Below, in pieces: positions 42,697-50,945 of a stretch of 64,000 nucleotides of DNA. This DNA comes from Hyunsoonleella ulvae (GTDB lineage: Bacteria; Bacteroidota; Bacteroidia; Flavobacteriales; Flavobacteriaceae). Position numbers and translations under genes: made by a program. The notes beneath the pieces were generated by a model that did no database searches, had not been told where the DNA came from, and worked only from the letters and a program-made list of their open reading frames with translations. The stretch lies in NCBI RefSeq assembly GCF_016827605.1, contig NZ_JAEPJQ010000002.1, positions 1 to 64,000 on the forward strand, written 5' to 3'. Within the stretch, counting starts at the first letter, position 1. Every line of letters starts with the position of its first letter.

Positions 42697-43137
42697 CTAC
42701 TGTTCCATATTAAAATTTGTTATAATTTTTGTAGCTTTTAACAATTCTGCTTTGCGTTTAATACTTATATTGTTATCGTAAATCCTACTGTATTCATTGC
42801 TTAACTTGGTTGTATTTTCACGCGTTTCAGGGCAAGCATTTAAGTTTTCTTCCAACTGGTTTTTAAGTTGCTCAAGGTTTTTAATTTCTGCTTCCTGACT
42901 TTCTATCTCCTTAACCAGGTTTACTATTTTATTCTTATGAGCATTAATAGAATCTGTAAGCATTAGTATTTCTGTACTGCCTGATTTTACATTAATGCCA
43001 AAAATTGATAATTCATCAGATTTTATTAAGAGTTGTTTTATTTCATACTTAAACAAAAACAAGGCTAATACAGCTACTAATGCCCATATTAGTGCTTTAT
43101 AAGGAAACGTACCGCTATTTTTTTCTTCGGTTATCAT
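42697..43137 (-). CDS. hypothetical single-pass membrane protein with coiled coil (last gene of patatin operon)
   Basis: A 146-residue protein: one membrane segment at about 15-29 (ALIWALVAVLALFLF), then a long coiled coil (about 55-115; NKIVNLVKEIESQEAEIKNLEQ) with the bulk of the protein on one side of the membrane. No family recognised. It starts 15 bases downstream of the FAD oxidoreductase stop and ends the operon. A scaffold or anchor for the other products would fit, but this is inference. Confidence 0.7.
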   Translation of the reverse strand: MITEEKNSGTFPYKALIWALVAVLALFLFKYEIKQLLIKSDELSIFGINVKSGSTEILMLTDSINAHKNKIVNLVKEIESQEAEIKNLEQLKNQLEENLNACPETRENTTKLSNEYSRIYDNNISIKRKAELLKATKIITNFNMEQ

Positions 43138-43152
43138 AATATCATATATTAA

Positions 43153-44757
43153 CTAAACAATTAAATCGTCACTAGGGTTTATTACAACTGAAGGGGTTTC
43201 ATATAATTTTAAAGTTTCTAAAAACTGATTTGAAAACACCTTTTGCATTTCTGGGGACAGTAATTTTTCTCGTTGTGTTTTCCATTCTTTAGCTTTTGAT
43301 GAAAACATGTGATCTACTAATCCAGAAAATTTCCAATCACTATTCTTTCCCCAGTGTAGTGTAAATGGTATGTTATTGGCTTGTAATACCTCAATCATAC
43401 GTCTGGAGTATTCCTCTAAACTCATAATTTTTCGTGTTTTTTTCCAAAGCACGCCGTCTATTTCTATCATACAGGTTATAGGAAATTTTGTAAAACCAAG
43501 AGTAGCTTTAGTTTGTTTAACAAAACGTAATGCAAATATGCCTGGTATAGGCCCTTCATCTCGTGTAAGTTTACCTAGTAAATCCATGGCTTTCTCTGAG
43601 TGTTTGTGGTCTATCCCAAAAGAACAAGCAAAAGCAGCGCCTTGATATGGAGCATCCCAAAAAATTTCTTTCAGCATCCCTGTAGTTTCATCATCTACTT
43701 TTGGTAAAATGGTATTTCTTAAACGTTTCACTAACCATGGAATGCTTTTAGGTAAGTTCTCAGCAAGTTTTATAAATAAATGTATTAAGTCTCTATACAA
43801 AGATTCTTTAATTACTGGAAAAGGATCTGGGTAAGAATCTGTATAAGGTTTTTTATACATTAGCTCAATAACACATTCAGGATCATCACTGTACTGGTTT
43901 ATAAATATTTTATAGTGAAAAGGTCTTAAGCCATGGCCATTTGCATCGGTTTCATTAGCTATTTTAAAACTTGAGTTTTTAAAGTCCATAGTTTTGGCCA
44001 GTTCAAACGCAACAGATTTGTTTACTTTTTTCACATAACGCTTTAATAAAAACACAGGCTCTGCCTCTATAACAACCCCATGAATAAACCCAAAACTACC
44101 TAAGCCAACCAGGGCTGCATAAAACAACGCATCATCCCTTATGACTCTTGCCTTTATTTTTTTAACAAAGTCATCACTTAATGCAGGGTGTGATTTAGGT
44201 TCTAGATACACAATATCATCTTGATTAGGGCCAATAATTAAATTAAGACCAACAACGTAATCTTGAACAGAGCCTATATCCAATCCCGCTCCATGAACCC
44301 CCGTAGATATACAACCTGCAATAGTTTGCCCATTACTGGCTCCACTTGTTTTTAAGGATTTCCCATTTTCTGCCAATGTTTCAGAGATTTCTTTTATGGT
44401 TGCACCACATTCAAATAAAAATAAGTTAGATGCATCGAAAGCGGTATCCGCATGGCACTCTGATTCATGAATAGGTAAAGCAATATTCATAAAGGCATTA
44501 AAATGCATGTTATCATGCTGACTCGCTATACGGCTCATTGACCATGCAGATCCATAGGCCCTAAAACCCTCTCCGGCATCTTTCGCTTCTTTTATTAATC
44601 GTTGTATTTCTATTGCAGCATCATTATACCGGTCAATTTTTTTGGGCATTAAACGCTCTCCTTCCAACCTAGTTTCATATAAGCGATTTAATTTAAAGGG
44701 GCCATTTCTGTGTAAGGTATCCCACTCTGTTACTTGTTTGGTTTTAGTAGTTGCCAT
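43153..44757 (-). CDS. FAD-binding oxidoreductase, aldonolactone/alditol oxidase-like
   Basis: A 534-residue vanillyl-alcohol-oxidase-fold flavoprotein. The N-terminal PCMH-type FAD domain (about 40-240) has FRAYGSAWSMS and SNGQTIAGCISTGVHGAGLD. The C-terminal part resembles D-arabinono-1,4-lactone oxidase. In gulonolactone/alditol oxidases the first motif carries a His that binds FAD covalently; here it reads GSAWS, so FAD is probably not covalently held. Substrate unknown. No signal peptide or membrane segment. Lies 12 bases after the lipoprotein gene, within the patatin operon. Confidence 0.82.
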   Translation of the reverse strand: MATTKTKQVTEWDTLHRNGPFKLNRLYETRLEGERLMPKKIDRYNDAAIEIQRLIKEAKDAGEGFRAYGSAWSMSRIASQHDNMHFNAFMNIALPIHESECHADTAFDASNLFLFECGATIKEISETLAENGKSLKTSGASNGQTIAGCISTGVHGAGLDIGSVQDYVVGLNLIIGPNQDDIVYLEPKSHPALSDDFVKKIKARVIRDDALFYAALVGLGSFGFIHGVVIEAEPVFLLKRYVKKVNKSVAFELAKTMDFKNSSFKIANETDANGHGLRPFHYKIFINQYSDDPECVIELMYKKPYTDSYPDPFPVIKESLYRDLIHLFIKLAENLPKSIPWLVKRLRNTILPKVDDETTGMLKEIFWDAPYQGAAFACSFGIDHKHSEKAMDLLGKLTRDEGPIPGIFALRFVKQTKATLGFTKFPITCMIEIDGVLWKKTRKIMSLEEYSRRMIEVLQANNIPFTLHWGKNSDWKFSGLVDHMFSSKAKEWKTQREKLLSPEMQKVFSNQFLETLKLYETPSVVINPSDDLIV

Positions 44758-44769
44758 AATTGGTAGATT

Positions 44770-45111
44770 TTAAGGTTTTTCACAAACATATTTTAGTTTT
44801 ACTTTACGCTTTCTTCCAAAAGTAATAGCACTTAACAATAGGCCTCCAAGATCATTTCTGTATTCAACTATATTCATCTTTCCAGAACTACACGTATCAT
44901 TTTCTTTGATTAGCAATGTAAAATCTTTTGATGTAGCTTTAATTTTAATAACGGTATCCAATTCGTATACAGCCATCCCTCTGTAATAGTCGTCTCTATT
45001 TGCAAAAGGATCTGGTTGCGGGGCACCGTTTACATTTCGTATTCTTACTGAATAACAAGACACTAAGCTAAAAACGCTAACAGTGAGGATTAAAAATTTA
45101 AGTGATTTCAT
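44770..45111 (-). CDS. small hypothetical lipoprotein (patatin operon)
   Basis: A 113-residue predicted lipoprotein (lipobox VFSLVSCYS, Cys 19), with a compact body probably of beta strands (YELDTVIKIKATSKDFTLLI) and a basic C-terminal end (GRKRKVKLKYVCEKP). No family recognised. It is the third gene of the operon, 33 bases after the membrane protein, and places part of the system on the outer or inner membrane surface. Confidence 0.7.
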   Translation of the reverse strand: MKSLKFLILTVSVFSLVSCYSVRIRNVNGAPQPDPFANRDDYYRGMAVYELDTVIKIKATSKDFTLLIKENDTCSSGKMNIVEYRNDLGGLLLSAITFGRKRKVKLKYVCEKP

Positions 45112-45144
45112 ATTGTTTGTATTTTTAGTGATTATCGTTAGTAA

Positions 45145-45648
45145 TTATTTAAAAAAGGAATTGATAAACTGTAAGAGATAGTAAATTAAAATGTAAAAGT
45201 TTATGATGATAAATGGGATAGCTAATGTCCATTTGGCCCTAACAACACACCATAAAACACTAAAGACCAATGTAGTGTCTTGGTTGTTTATTAGGTATAA
45301 TAAGAGTAAATTTTCTATAAAATCTAAAATTCCTGGAAGCATACATAGCAATATCCATAGTTTAGATACGCTTACACGCATAGAACTTTGAAAGACGCGA
45401 TACGAGAAATAGAACAATGCTGTATAAACTATTATAAATATAAAATCGTAATATATATTTGCCTCAACAACATTTACGTTTGTCCCTATATTTTTAATAA
45501 AACCACTAAGAGACGAAGAAAACTCAATCTCCCCTATGTTTACTTTTATACGTTCCCAACAGTAAAACACACTACCTACAGCCAATGTTATCAATAGCGT
45601 TACAAACCACCTATGGGTTATCTGGGTTAATTGCTTATCATGATTCAT
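45145..45648 (-). CDS. hypothetical four-segment membrane protein (patatin operon)
   Basis: A 167-residue integral membrane protein with about four hydrophobic segments (roughly 12-30, 65-85, 92-115 and 140-162). No family recognised. Its start overlaps the patatin stop by one base (TAATG), so the two are translationally coupled and probably act together. Confidence 0.7.
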   Translation of the reverse strand: MNHDKQLTQITHRWFVTLLITLAVGSVFYCWERIKVNIGEIEFSSSLSGFIKNIGTNVNVVEANIYYDFIFIIVYTALFYFSYRVFQSSMRVSVSKLWILLCMLPGILDFIENLLLLYLINNQDTTLVFSVLWCVVRAKWTLAIPFIIINFYILIYYLLQFINSFFK

Positions 45649-47303
45649 TACTTAAGTTTTTTTATTCTAGTCGCTTTGTATGCTACCCAATCAAATTTGT
45701 CTAGTTGCCTAATAGCAGCTTCTGCCCCTCTCTCAAAGAGTAAAAGTTTATCTTCTGGAGACATCCAAAAATCCAACCAATTTATATGTTTACTATCTGG
45801 TTTTGGTTCTCGCCTTGTATCTACTACCTCTACTATTTTTTCTATCTCATCTCTGCTAAACATGTAATCGTTATCATAAAAATTCCTAAATGTTTTTATA
45901 TAACTTAATATGTATTTTATTAAAGAGTTTTTTTGCCCTTTTAAATTATTAGCAGACGTTGCTTCTGGCTGTTTAGATAATAGCACTCCAAATGTGGGAA
46001 AACTAGGCGCTTTATTACTTTTACGATGAAACTCCCTAATTGGAAAATTAGACAGCATACCCCCATCTACCATTCTCGCCTTAAGATTTACTTTATTTTT
46101 AGGGTTTTCACTATCTGCAAAGTGGATAGAAGTATTAGGTATAAAAGTTTTAAATATAAACGGCAAGGACATGGAGGCTCTAACATAAGCTGCTGGATGT
46201 ACATCTTGGGGGTTTTCCCAATATTTCCCTGCTTGTTCTGGAAACCTTACAATACGATTGTGCGTTAGGTTAGATGCTATTAGTACAATTTTTGGATGCT
46301 CTACAGCCTTCTTCTTAACCATTAACTGTTTTGATGCACTTTTGCTAACTACCAATGGTTTTCCTGCTATTTCTTCGTTAGCCATTTGGTACATATTTGA
46401 TGCTACCAAAGTTTTTAAATCGTCATTTAAGTCTTGCGTACTTACGTTTCGCATTAACTGAGTTTCGCATAACGTATCTCTTAATCCCTTGGTTGTTTTA
46501 ATATTAAGCTTCTCTAGGTTTTGTTTTACCCAAAACAAAAACGAGTTTCCCGTATTTATACCAAAATACTCTCCCAGTACCTTTGCAAATAAGATATAGA
46601 GTAGAAAAAAGTATGCAATAAGATTAAATGTGCCTATTACAAAAGAGAAATACCTAATATCGGCAGAGTTCATATTAAAATGCTTTAAGAGCCATCCAAA
46701 AAAAAGATATGTAGATATTAGTATTATTAAAGATGCACCTCCTAACAAAAAGGGTAAAAATTTAGAATTAAAATTTTTGAACAGTCGCTTTTGAATTTTA
46801 CCTGCTATACCCCCTCTGTCCATAAAAGTAGAAAAATCCATATTAGACACTATAAGTGTTAATATCTCTGATTTTAAAGCACTCCGCTTATTTTTTGTAT
46901 CCAGTATCGGTGGTGATTTGTAAATATCAGCAGAAATTGAAGCTAGAAACAAAGCGTTAATCGCTCCAGCACTAGTACCACCATGACTATAAAAACGAAT
47001 GCCCACTTTCTCCATGATATAGCAATATCCTAGTAAGGCGATACCCCACATGCCTCCTCCTTGCTGCACTAAATCAACAATAGGCCGTTGTTTAGATACA
47101 GTTGTATTGGGGGCAACATAATACTCTTCAACTATAGTCGCATCAGAAATTGATTTAATATTAATTTCCCCCTCTTTATTGACTTTATCTTTTAATCTTA
47201 AGTCGCTATTTTTTAAGGCTTTATCAAAAACGGCATCAGCAGCATCAAAATATGTTTTTGCTGTTTGTTTTTCCTCGTCTGAGAACTTGAAATTGCTAAT
47301 CAT
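45648..47303 (-). CDS. membrane-anchored patatin-like phospholipase
   Basis: A 551-residue patatin-fold acyl hydrolase. The oxyanion loop QGGGMWGIALLG (81-92), nucleophile elbow GGTSAG (Ser111) and catalytic Asp in MVDGGMLSNFP (Asp413) are all present. Two membrane segments (about 183-206 and 219-241) are inserted between Ser and Asp, so the enzyme works at a membrane. It begins with an ~75-residue helical extension. First gene of the five-gene island operon. Patatins serve both in lipid turnover and as membrane-damaging effectors in phage defence; no cyclase or sensor is adjacent. Confidence 0.85.
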   Translation of the reverse strand: MISNFKFSDEEKQTAKTYFDAADAVFDKALKNSDLRLKDKVNKEGEINIKSISDATIVEEYYVAPNTTVSKQRPIVDLVQQGGGMWGIALLGYCYIMEKVGIRFYSHGGTSAGAINALFLASISADIYKSPPILDTKNKRSALKSEILTLIVSNMDFSTFMDRGGIAGKIQKRLFKNFNSKFLPFLLGGASLIILISTYLFFGWLLKHFNMNSADIRYFSFVIGTFNLIAYFFLLYILFAKVLGEYFGINTGNSFLFWVKQNLEKLNIKTTKGLRDTLCETQLMRNVSTQDLNDDLKTLVASNMYQMANEEIAGKPLVVSKSASKQLMVKKKAVEHPKIVLIASNLTHNRIVRFPEQAGKYWENPQDVHPAAYVRASMSLPFIFKTFIPNTSIHFADSENPKNKVNLKARMVDGGMLSNFPIREFHRKSNKAPSFPTFGVLLSKQPEATSANNLKGQKNSLIKYILSYIKTFRNFYDNDYMFSRDEIEKIVEVVDTRREPKPDSKHINWLDFWMSPEDKLLLFERGAEAAIRQLDKFDWVAYKATRIKKLK

Positions 47304-47422
47304 AGATTTGAGGTTATTATATTATATAATACCAATCCTGGTATATCTTAACGTAATATGATATAGCTACAAACTAATTTAAGGGAAGATTGCTTTAACA
47401 AAAAGCGTTTAAATATAATAAA

Positions 47423-47445
47423 TTTCTTTCTTAATAAGAAAGAAA
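47423..47445 (-). promoter_or_regulatory. 23-bp perfect palindrome upstream of the patatin operon
   Basis: TTTCTTTCTTA (47423-47433) and TAAGAAAGAAA (47435-47445) are exact reverse complements around one base. It lies 120 bases before the patatin ATG, within the 47304-47512 gap. A smaller inverted pair ATACCA/TGGTAT is at about 47327-47342. Operator or island-edge function cannot be decided. Confidence 0.45.
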
Positions 47446-47512
47446 ATATAGAGGTTTATATTACCTTCTGTTTTTGTGATCTCTCTTTTTATTAATTAAA
47501 TATTAGATAAAG

Positions 47513-47708
47513 AGCACAACAAAGTGGGGTTCTAAATTTACGTATTGCCGATATTGTTAAGGATAAAGGGATTTTACAACAAGCTAGATATTTCGCTAAA
47601 AAAGTATTACACTCAGACCCTTCACTAAAAGACACTGAAAACCAAGTGATTTTGAATACTTATGCGCAATTAGCTAAGTATAAGAATATTTGGAATTGTA
47701 TTAGTTAG
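47513..47708 (+). pseudogene. diverged 3' fragment of recG
   Basis: The frame encodes QQSGVLNLRIADIVKDKGIL, then QQARYFAKKVLHSDPSLKDT, then the same C-terminus as recG (LAKYKNIWNCIS). Differences from the intact gene are largely synonymous or conservative, which means it evolved under selection as part of a working recG before being cut off. No start codon or upstream part is present. The stop codon lies 4 bases from the end of the convergent gene at 47712. Confidence 0.85.
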
Positions 47709-47711
47709 AGT

Positions 47712-48635
47712 TTATTCCAAAACCCTTGCAATCCCTTTTTTGAATTGTTTTGAGGTTGTCTTTGCTTTCTTATTTGTTGGAAACATCATGTAAAACTGAT
47801 TGCTTTGAGCTGAAAATATAGTATTCATAGTAATTGCATTGACTTTTGTGGTTTTTACAATAGACGAGGTAGGTACAACACTAAACCTCCCTGTGGAAGG
47901 ATCTTTGTATGATGTTTTTATGATAGGCCGTTGAATTGAATAGTATGGCTTTAGATAAAAAACATTAGGTTTTTTATCTAAAATAGCTTTGTCAATTTCT
48001 GGTTTTGAAACAATTTCATAATCGTATTTATACAATTTACCTATATCATCTTTTAGTTCTTCCGTAACTAAATCTTCATCAATCAAAAGCATACCTTTCC
48101 TAATACCTCTATTAAATTCACCAACAAGCTTTCCTGCGTCTTCTTTCCTAGCTTTATAGTTAAAAACTATTTCCAAATCTTCTTGGAGCCAATATAATCC
48201 TTGCTGATAATCAGCCATAGTCAATTCTTTATTACCATTACCAAATTTTTTAAAATGCGTAAACATTTTTTTATTCAGCAATCCTATACAAAAACAACCA
48301 GCAGGTACATTAGCTTGATACAATCTTTCAGAGAACATTAAATAGGCATATTTATCTCTTTTCGACTTATCCTTTTCATATTCTCTTAGTTCATCTTTTG
48401 AAACAAATGTCACTTCTTTCGAATAGTGCCAATATTTTTCAATAGCTTCTTTTAAATCAACTTTCATCTTTTTGTAAAAAGGTTCATTATAATCATGTAA
48501 AACTACTAAAAGCGGTAGTGTTTTTATTAATTCTGCTTCAGCTTTCCTTTTTTTAGGAATACCAAATTGAGCATTAACAGAAAAAGTAAAGCATATCGTA
48601 GTAAATAACAATAGAATATTTTTAGATGCAATCAT
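47712..48635 (-). CDS. exported hypothetical protein
   Basis: A 307-residue protein with a signal peptide (about 1-22, ending SVNAQ). The remaining sequence is mixed alpha/beta with no recognised family. Segments such as PLLVVLHDYNEPFYKKMKVD and a final region KTTKVNAITMNTIF are seen. A -7 element lies 26 bases upstream (48661-48668), so it is an independent unit at the right edge of the island rather than part of the patatin operon. Confidence 0.7.
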   Translation of the reverse strand: MIASKNILLLFTTICFTFSVNAQFGIPKKRKAEAELIKTLPLLVVLHDYNEPFYKKMKVDLKEAIEKYWHYSKEVTFVSKDELREYEKDKSKRDKYAYLMFSERLYQANVPAGCFCIGLLNKKMFTHFKKFGNGNKELTMADYQQGLYWLQEDLEIVFNYKARKEDAGKLVGEFNRGIRKGMLLIDEDLVTEELKDDIGKLYKYDYEIVSKPEIDKAILDKKPNVFYLKPYYSIQRPIIKTSYKDPSTGRFSVVPTSSIVKTTKVNAITMNTIFSAQSNQFYMMFPTNKKAKTTSKQFKKGIARVLE

Positions 48636-48660
48636 AATTTATTATAAAAATTTTATACTT

Positions 48661-48668
48661 CAAAAGTA
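48661..48668 (-). promoter_or_regulatory. -7 element (TACTTTTG) for the gene at 47712-48635
   Basis: Minus-strand TACTTTTG matches TAnnTTTG, 25 bases upstream of the ATG at 48635. Confidence 0.45.
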
Positions 48669-48709
48669 CAGAACTATCCCAAATTATTAATTAAAGTAAA
48701 AGATATTTA

Positions 48710-48738
48710 CAAAAAAAAGCGACCATAAAGGTCGCTTT
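48710..48738 (-). terminator. rpsA terminator
   Basis: A 9-bp perfect stem AAAGCGACC (48716-48724) with GGTCGCTTT (48730-48738), 5-nt loop, followed on the minus strand by a run of T (plus-strand A-run 48711-48715). It lies 27 bases after the rpsA stop. Confidence 0.85.
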
Positions 48739-48764
48739 CCTAGTTTTTAAATGGTGGTGTGGAA

Positions 48765-50597
48765 TTACTTCTTCCCGTCCATTTTATCTTTAAGAGCTTG
48801 TAAAGCATCGTTAGCATCACCTAAAGTTGGTTTAGCTTCTGCGGCTTGCGCAGCTTGCTTTTTAGCAGCAGCTTTTACATTTGCAGCTTCTTCTGCTTTG
48901 TGGATAGCAGCATGAGATGCTACTACTCGTTTAAACTCTTTGTTAAATTCAATAATCTTGAATTCTGCTTCTTCACCTTTCTTAAGCTTAGAACCATCTT
49001 CTTTCTCTAAGTGACGTTGTGGTACAAAAGCAACGATATCGTCGTTAAACTTAACGGTCGCACCTTTGTCTACGATTTCAGAGATTTCAGCTTTATGTGT
49101 TGTGTTTAAAGCAAATTCAGTTTCGTACTTATCCCAAGGATTGTCTGTAGTTTGTTTGTGTCCCAAACTTAGTTTACGTCCTTCAACGTCTAACTCAAGT
49201 ACAATAACATCTAACTTGTCTCCTACGGCACAGAACTCTGATGGGTGCTTGATTTTCTTAGTCCAAGATAAATCTGAGATATAAATTAATCCGTCGATAC
49301 CTTCTTCTAATTCAACAAATACACCAAAGTTTGTAAAGTTACGTACAACACCTGTGTGCTTAGACCCTAATGGGTATTTAGCAGTGATGTCTGTCCATGG
49401 ATCTGGCGTTAATTGCTTGATACCAAGAGACATTTTACGATCTTCTCTATCTAAAGTTAAGATTTGTGCTTCTACCTCGTCTCCTACTGTTACAAAATCT
49501 TGAGCCGAACGTAAGTGTGTAGACCAAGACATTTCAGAAACGTGGATTAAACCTTCAACACCATCAGCTACCTCGATAAACGCACCGTAATCTGCAATAA
49601 CTACTACTTTACCTTTTACTTTATCGCCAACTTTAACTTCTTCTCCAAGTGCTTCCCATGGATGCTTGCTTAATTGCTTAAGACCTAATTGGATTCTAGA
49701 CTTATCTTCATCAAAATCAAGGATTACCACATTTAATTTCTGATCTAACTCTACAATCTCATTTGGATGGTTGATTCTAGACCAAGATAAATCTGTAATA
49801 TGCACTAATCCGTCAACACCGCCAAGATCGATAAATACACCATAAGACGTGATGTTTTTAACCACACCTTCTAATACTTGACCTTTTTCTAATTGACCAA
49901 TGATTTCTTTCTTTTGTTCCTCGATATCAGCCTCAATAAGTGCTTTATGGGAAACTACTACGTTTTTAAATTCGTGGTTGATTTTTACAACTTTGAATTC
50001 CATAGTTTTATTTACGTACTGATCGTAATCTCTAATTGGTTTAACGTCAATTTGAGAACCTGGTAAGAATGCTTCGATACCGAATACATCTACAATCATA
50101 CCTCCTTTAGTTCTACATTTTACAAAACCATTAACGATCTCACCAGTTTCGTGAGCTTTATTAACGCGATCCCATGCTTTAATTACACGCGCTTTTCTGT
50201 GGGATAATACTAATTGTCCTGTTGCGTCTTCACGAACGTCAATTAATACTTCTACCTTGTCTCCTACTTTTAAATCTGGGTTGTAACGGAATTCGTTTAA
50301 AGAAATTACACCTTCAGACTTTGCGTTGATATCGATAATCGCATCTCTATCTGTGATGTGGATTACTTTACCTTCAACAACTTCATCATCTAAAGTGTCA
50401 ACAAAATTCTCTGCTACTAGTTTTTCAAATTCTTGAAGTTGTTTGTCGTCTACTTCATCAATCCCTTCTTGGTAATTGTGCCAGTTAAACTCTTTTAAGA
50501 ATTTTTCAGGATTTGCTTGAGCTTCAGATACTACTGGAGCCTCTGCAGTTGTTGCCTCAGTTGCTTCAACCTCAGCTTGTTTTGCTTTTTCAGCCAT
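48765..50597 (-). CDS. rpsA: 30S ribosomal protein S1
   Basis: A 610-residue mRNA-binding ribosomal protein. An Ala/Glu-rich N-terminus is followed by S1 (OB-fold) domains: VVEGKVIHITDRDAIIDI, GEIVNGFVKCRTKGGMIVDV, VLEGVVKNITSYGVFIDLGG, KVKGKVVVIADYGAFIEVAD, HTGVVRNFTNFGVFVELEEG and a last weaker one, giving six domains. In Bacteroidota S1 supports initiation on mRNAs with poor Shine-Dalgarno sequences, in line with the absence of clear ribosome binding sites in this window. Confidence 0.96.
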   Translation of the reverse strand: MAEKAKQAEVEATEATTAEAPVVSEAQANPEKFLKEFNWHNYQEGIDEVDDKQLQEFEKLVAENFVDTLDDEVVEGKVIHITDRDAIIDINAKSEGVISLNEFRYNPDLKVGDKVEVLIDVREDATGQLVLSHRKARVIKAWDRVNKAHETGEIVNGFVKCRTKGGMIVDVFGIEAFLPGSQIDVKPIRDYDQYVNKTMEFKVVKINHEFKNVVVSHKALIEADIEEQKKEIIGQLEKGQVLEGVVKNITSYGVFIDLGGVDGLVHITDLSWSRINHPNEIVELDQKLNVVILDFDEDKSRIQLGLKQLSKHPWEALGEEVKVGDKVKGKVVVIADYGAFIEVADGVEGLIHVSEMSWSTHLRSAQDFVTVGDEVEAQILTLDREDRKMSLGIKQLTPDPWTDITAKYPLGSKHTGVVRNFTNFGVFVELEEGIDGLIYISDLSWTKKIKHPSEFCAVGDKLDVIVLELDVEGRKLSLGHKQTTDNPWDKYETEFALNTTHKAEISEIVDKGATVKFNDDIVAFVPQRHLEKEDGSKLKKGEEAEFKIIEFNKEFKRVVASHAAIHKAEEAANVKAAAKKQAAQAAEAKPTLGDANDALQALKDKMDGKK

Positions 50598-50945
50598 TTA
50601 ATAAAATCTGCGAATCATTTAAGAGATTTCCATCTTTGCGGAAACACCATTTCATCGCGTTTGTATTCTGTATGCTTCGAAAAGTTAACCGCTTAACACA
50701 CAGAAGTGTTATAAATTGTTTTTTTAATACCCTTTTTATCTTTTCGATACTGCGCTAAAAAGGAGTGCAAAAATATACATTTTCAGGTATTTAGCCTAAT
50801 TCGTATTAAAAAAATTTAAATGTGACCTTTTTATATTTTGTGTGTCGTACTAATTGGATAGATATCTTAAAATATAATTCACACTTTAAAAAGAATTATT
50901 TATTATATTGTTAGTCCAAATTTTTAATTAATAAATAAACAAATC
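50598..50945 (-). promoter_or_regulatory. rpsA leader and promoter region
   Basis: A 348-base gap between divergent rpsA and the BON-LysM gene. A -7 element TATTTTTG (minus strand, 50768-50775) lies about 170 bases upstream of the rpsA ATG, giving a long leader (about 50598-50760). Long S1 leaders often carry autoregulatory structure; I cannot define one here. No gene seen. Confidence 0.45.

Larger units (their letters stand above)
42442..47512. mobile_element. genomic island between recG and a duplicated recG 3' end
   Basis: The ~5.1-kb segment is flanked by direct repeats of the recG 3' end (42246-42441 and 47513-47708, offset 5267). It holds one minus-strand operon (45648-47303 patatin down to 42697-43137), opposite to recG. 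No integrase or transposase lies inside. A single-crossover integration of a circle carrying a foreign recG 3' end would give this structure, but the route is inferred. Confidence 0.6.

Noticed and set aside
45648-47303. CBASS (patatin effector with cyclase)
   Set aside because: None of the neighbouring proteins looks like a CD-NTase, a sensor or a regulatory Cap protein, so no named defence type is claimed.
42442-47512. Prophage or integrative conjugative element
   Set aside because: No structural phage, integrase, relaxase or conjugation gene is present; only one metabolic-looking operon.
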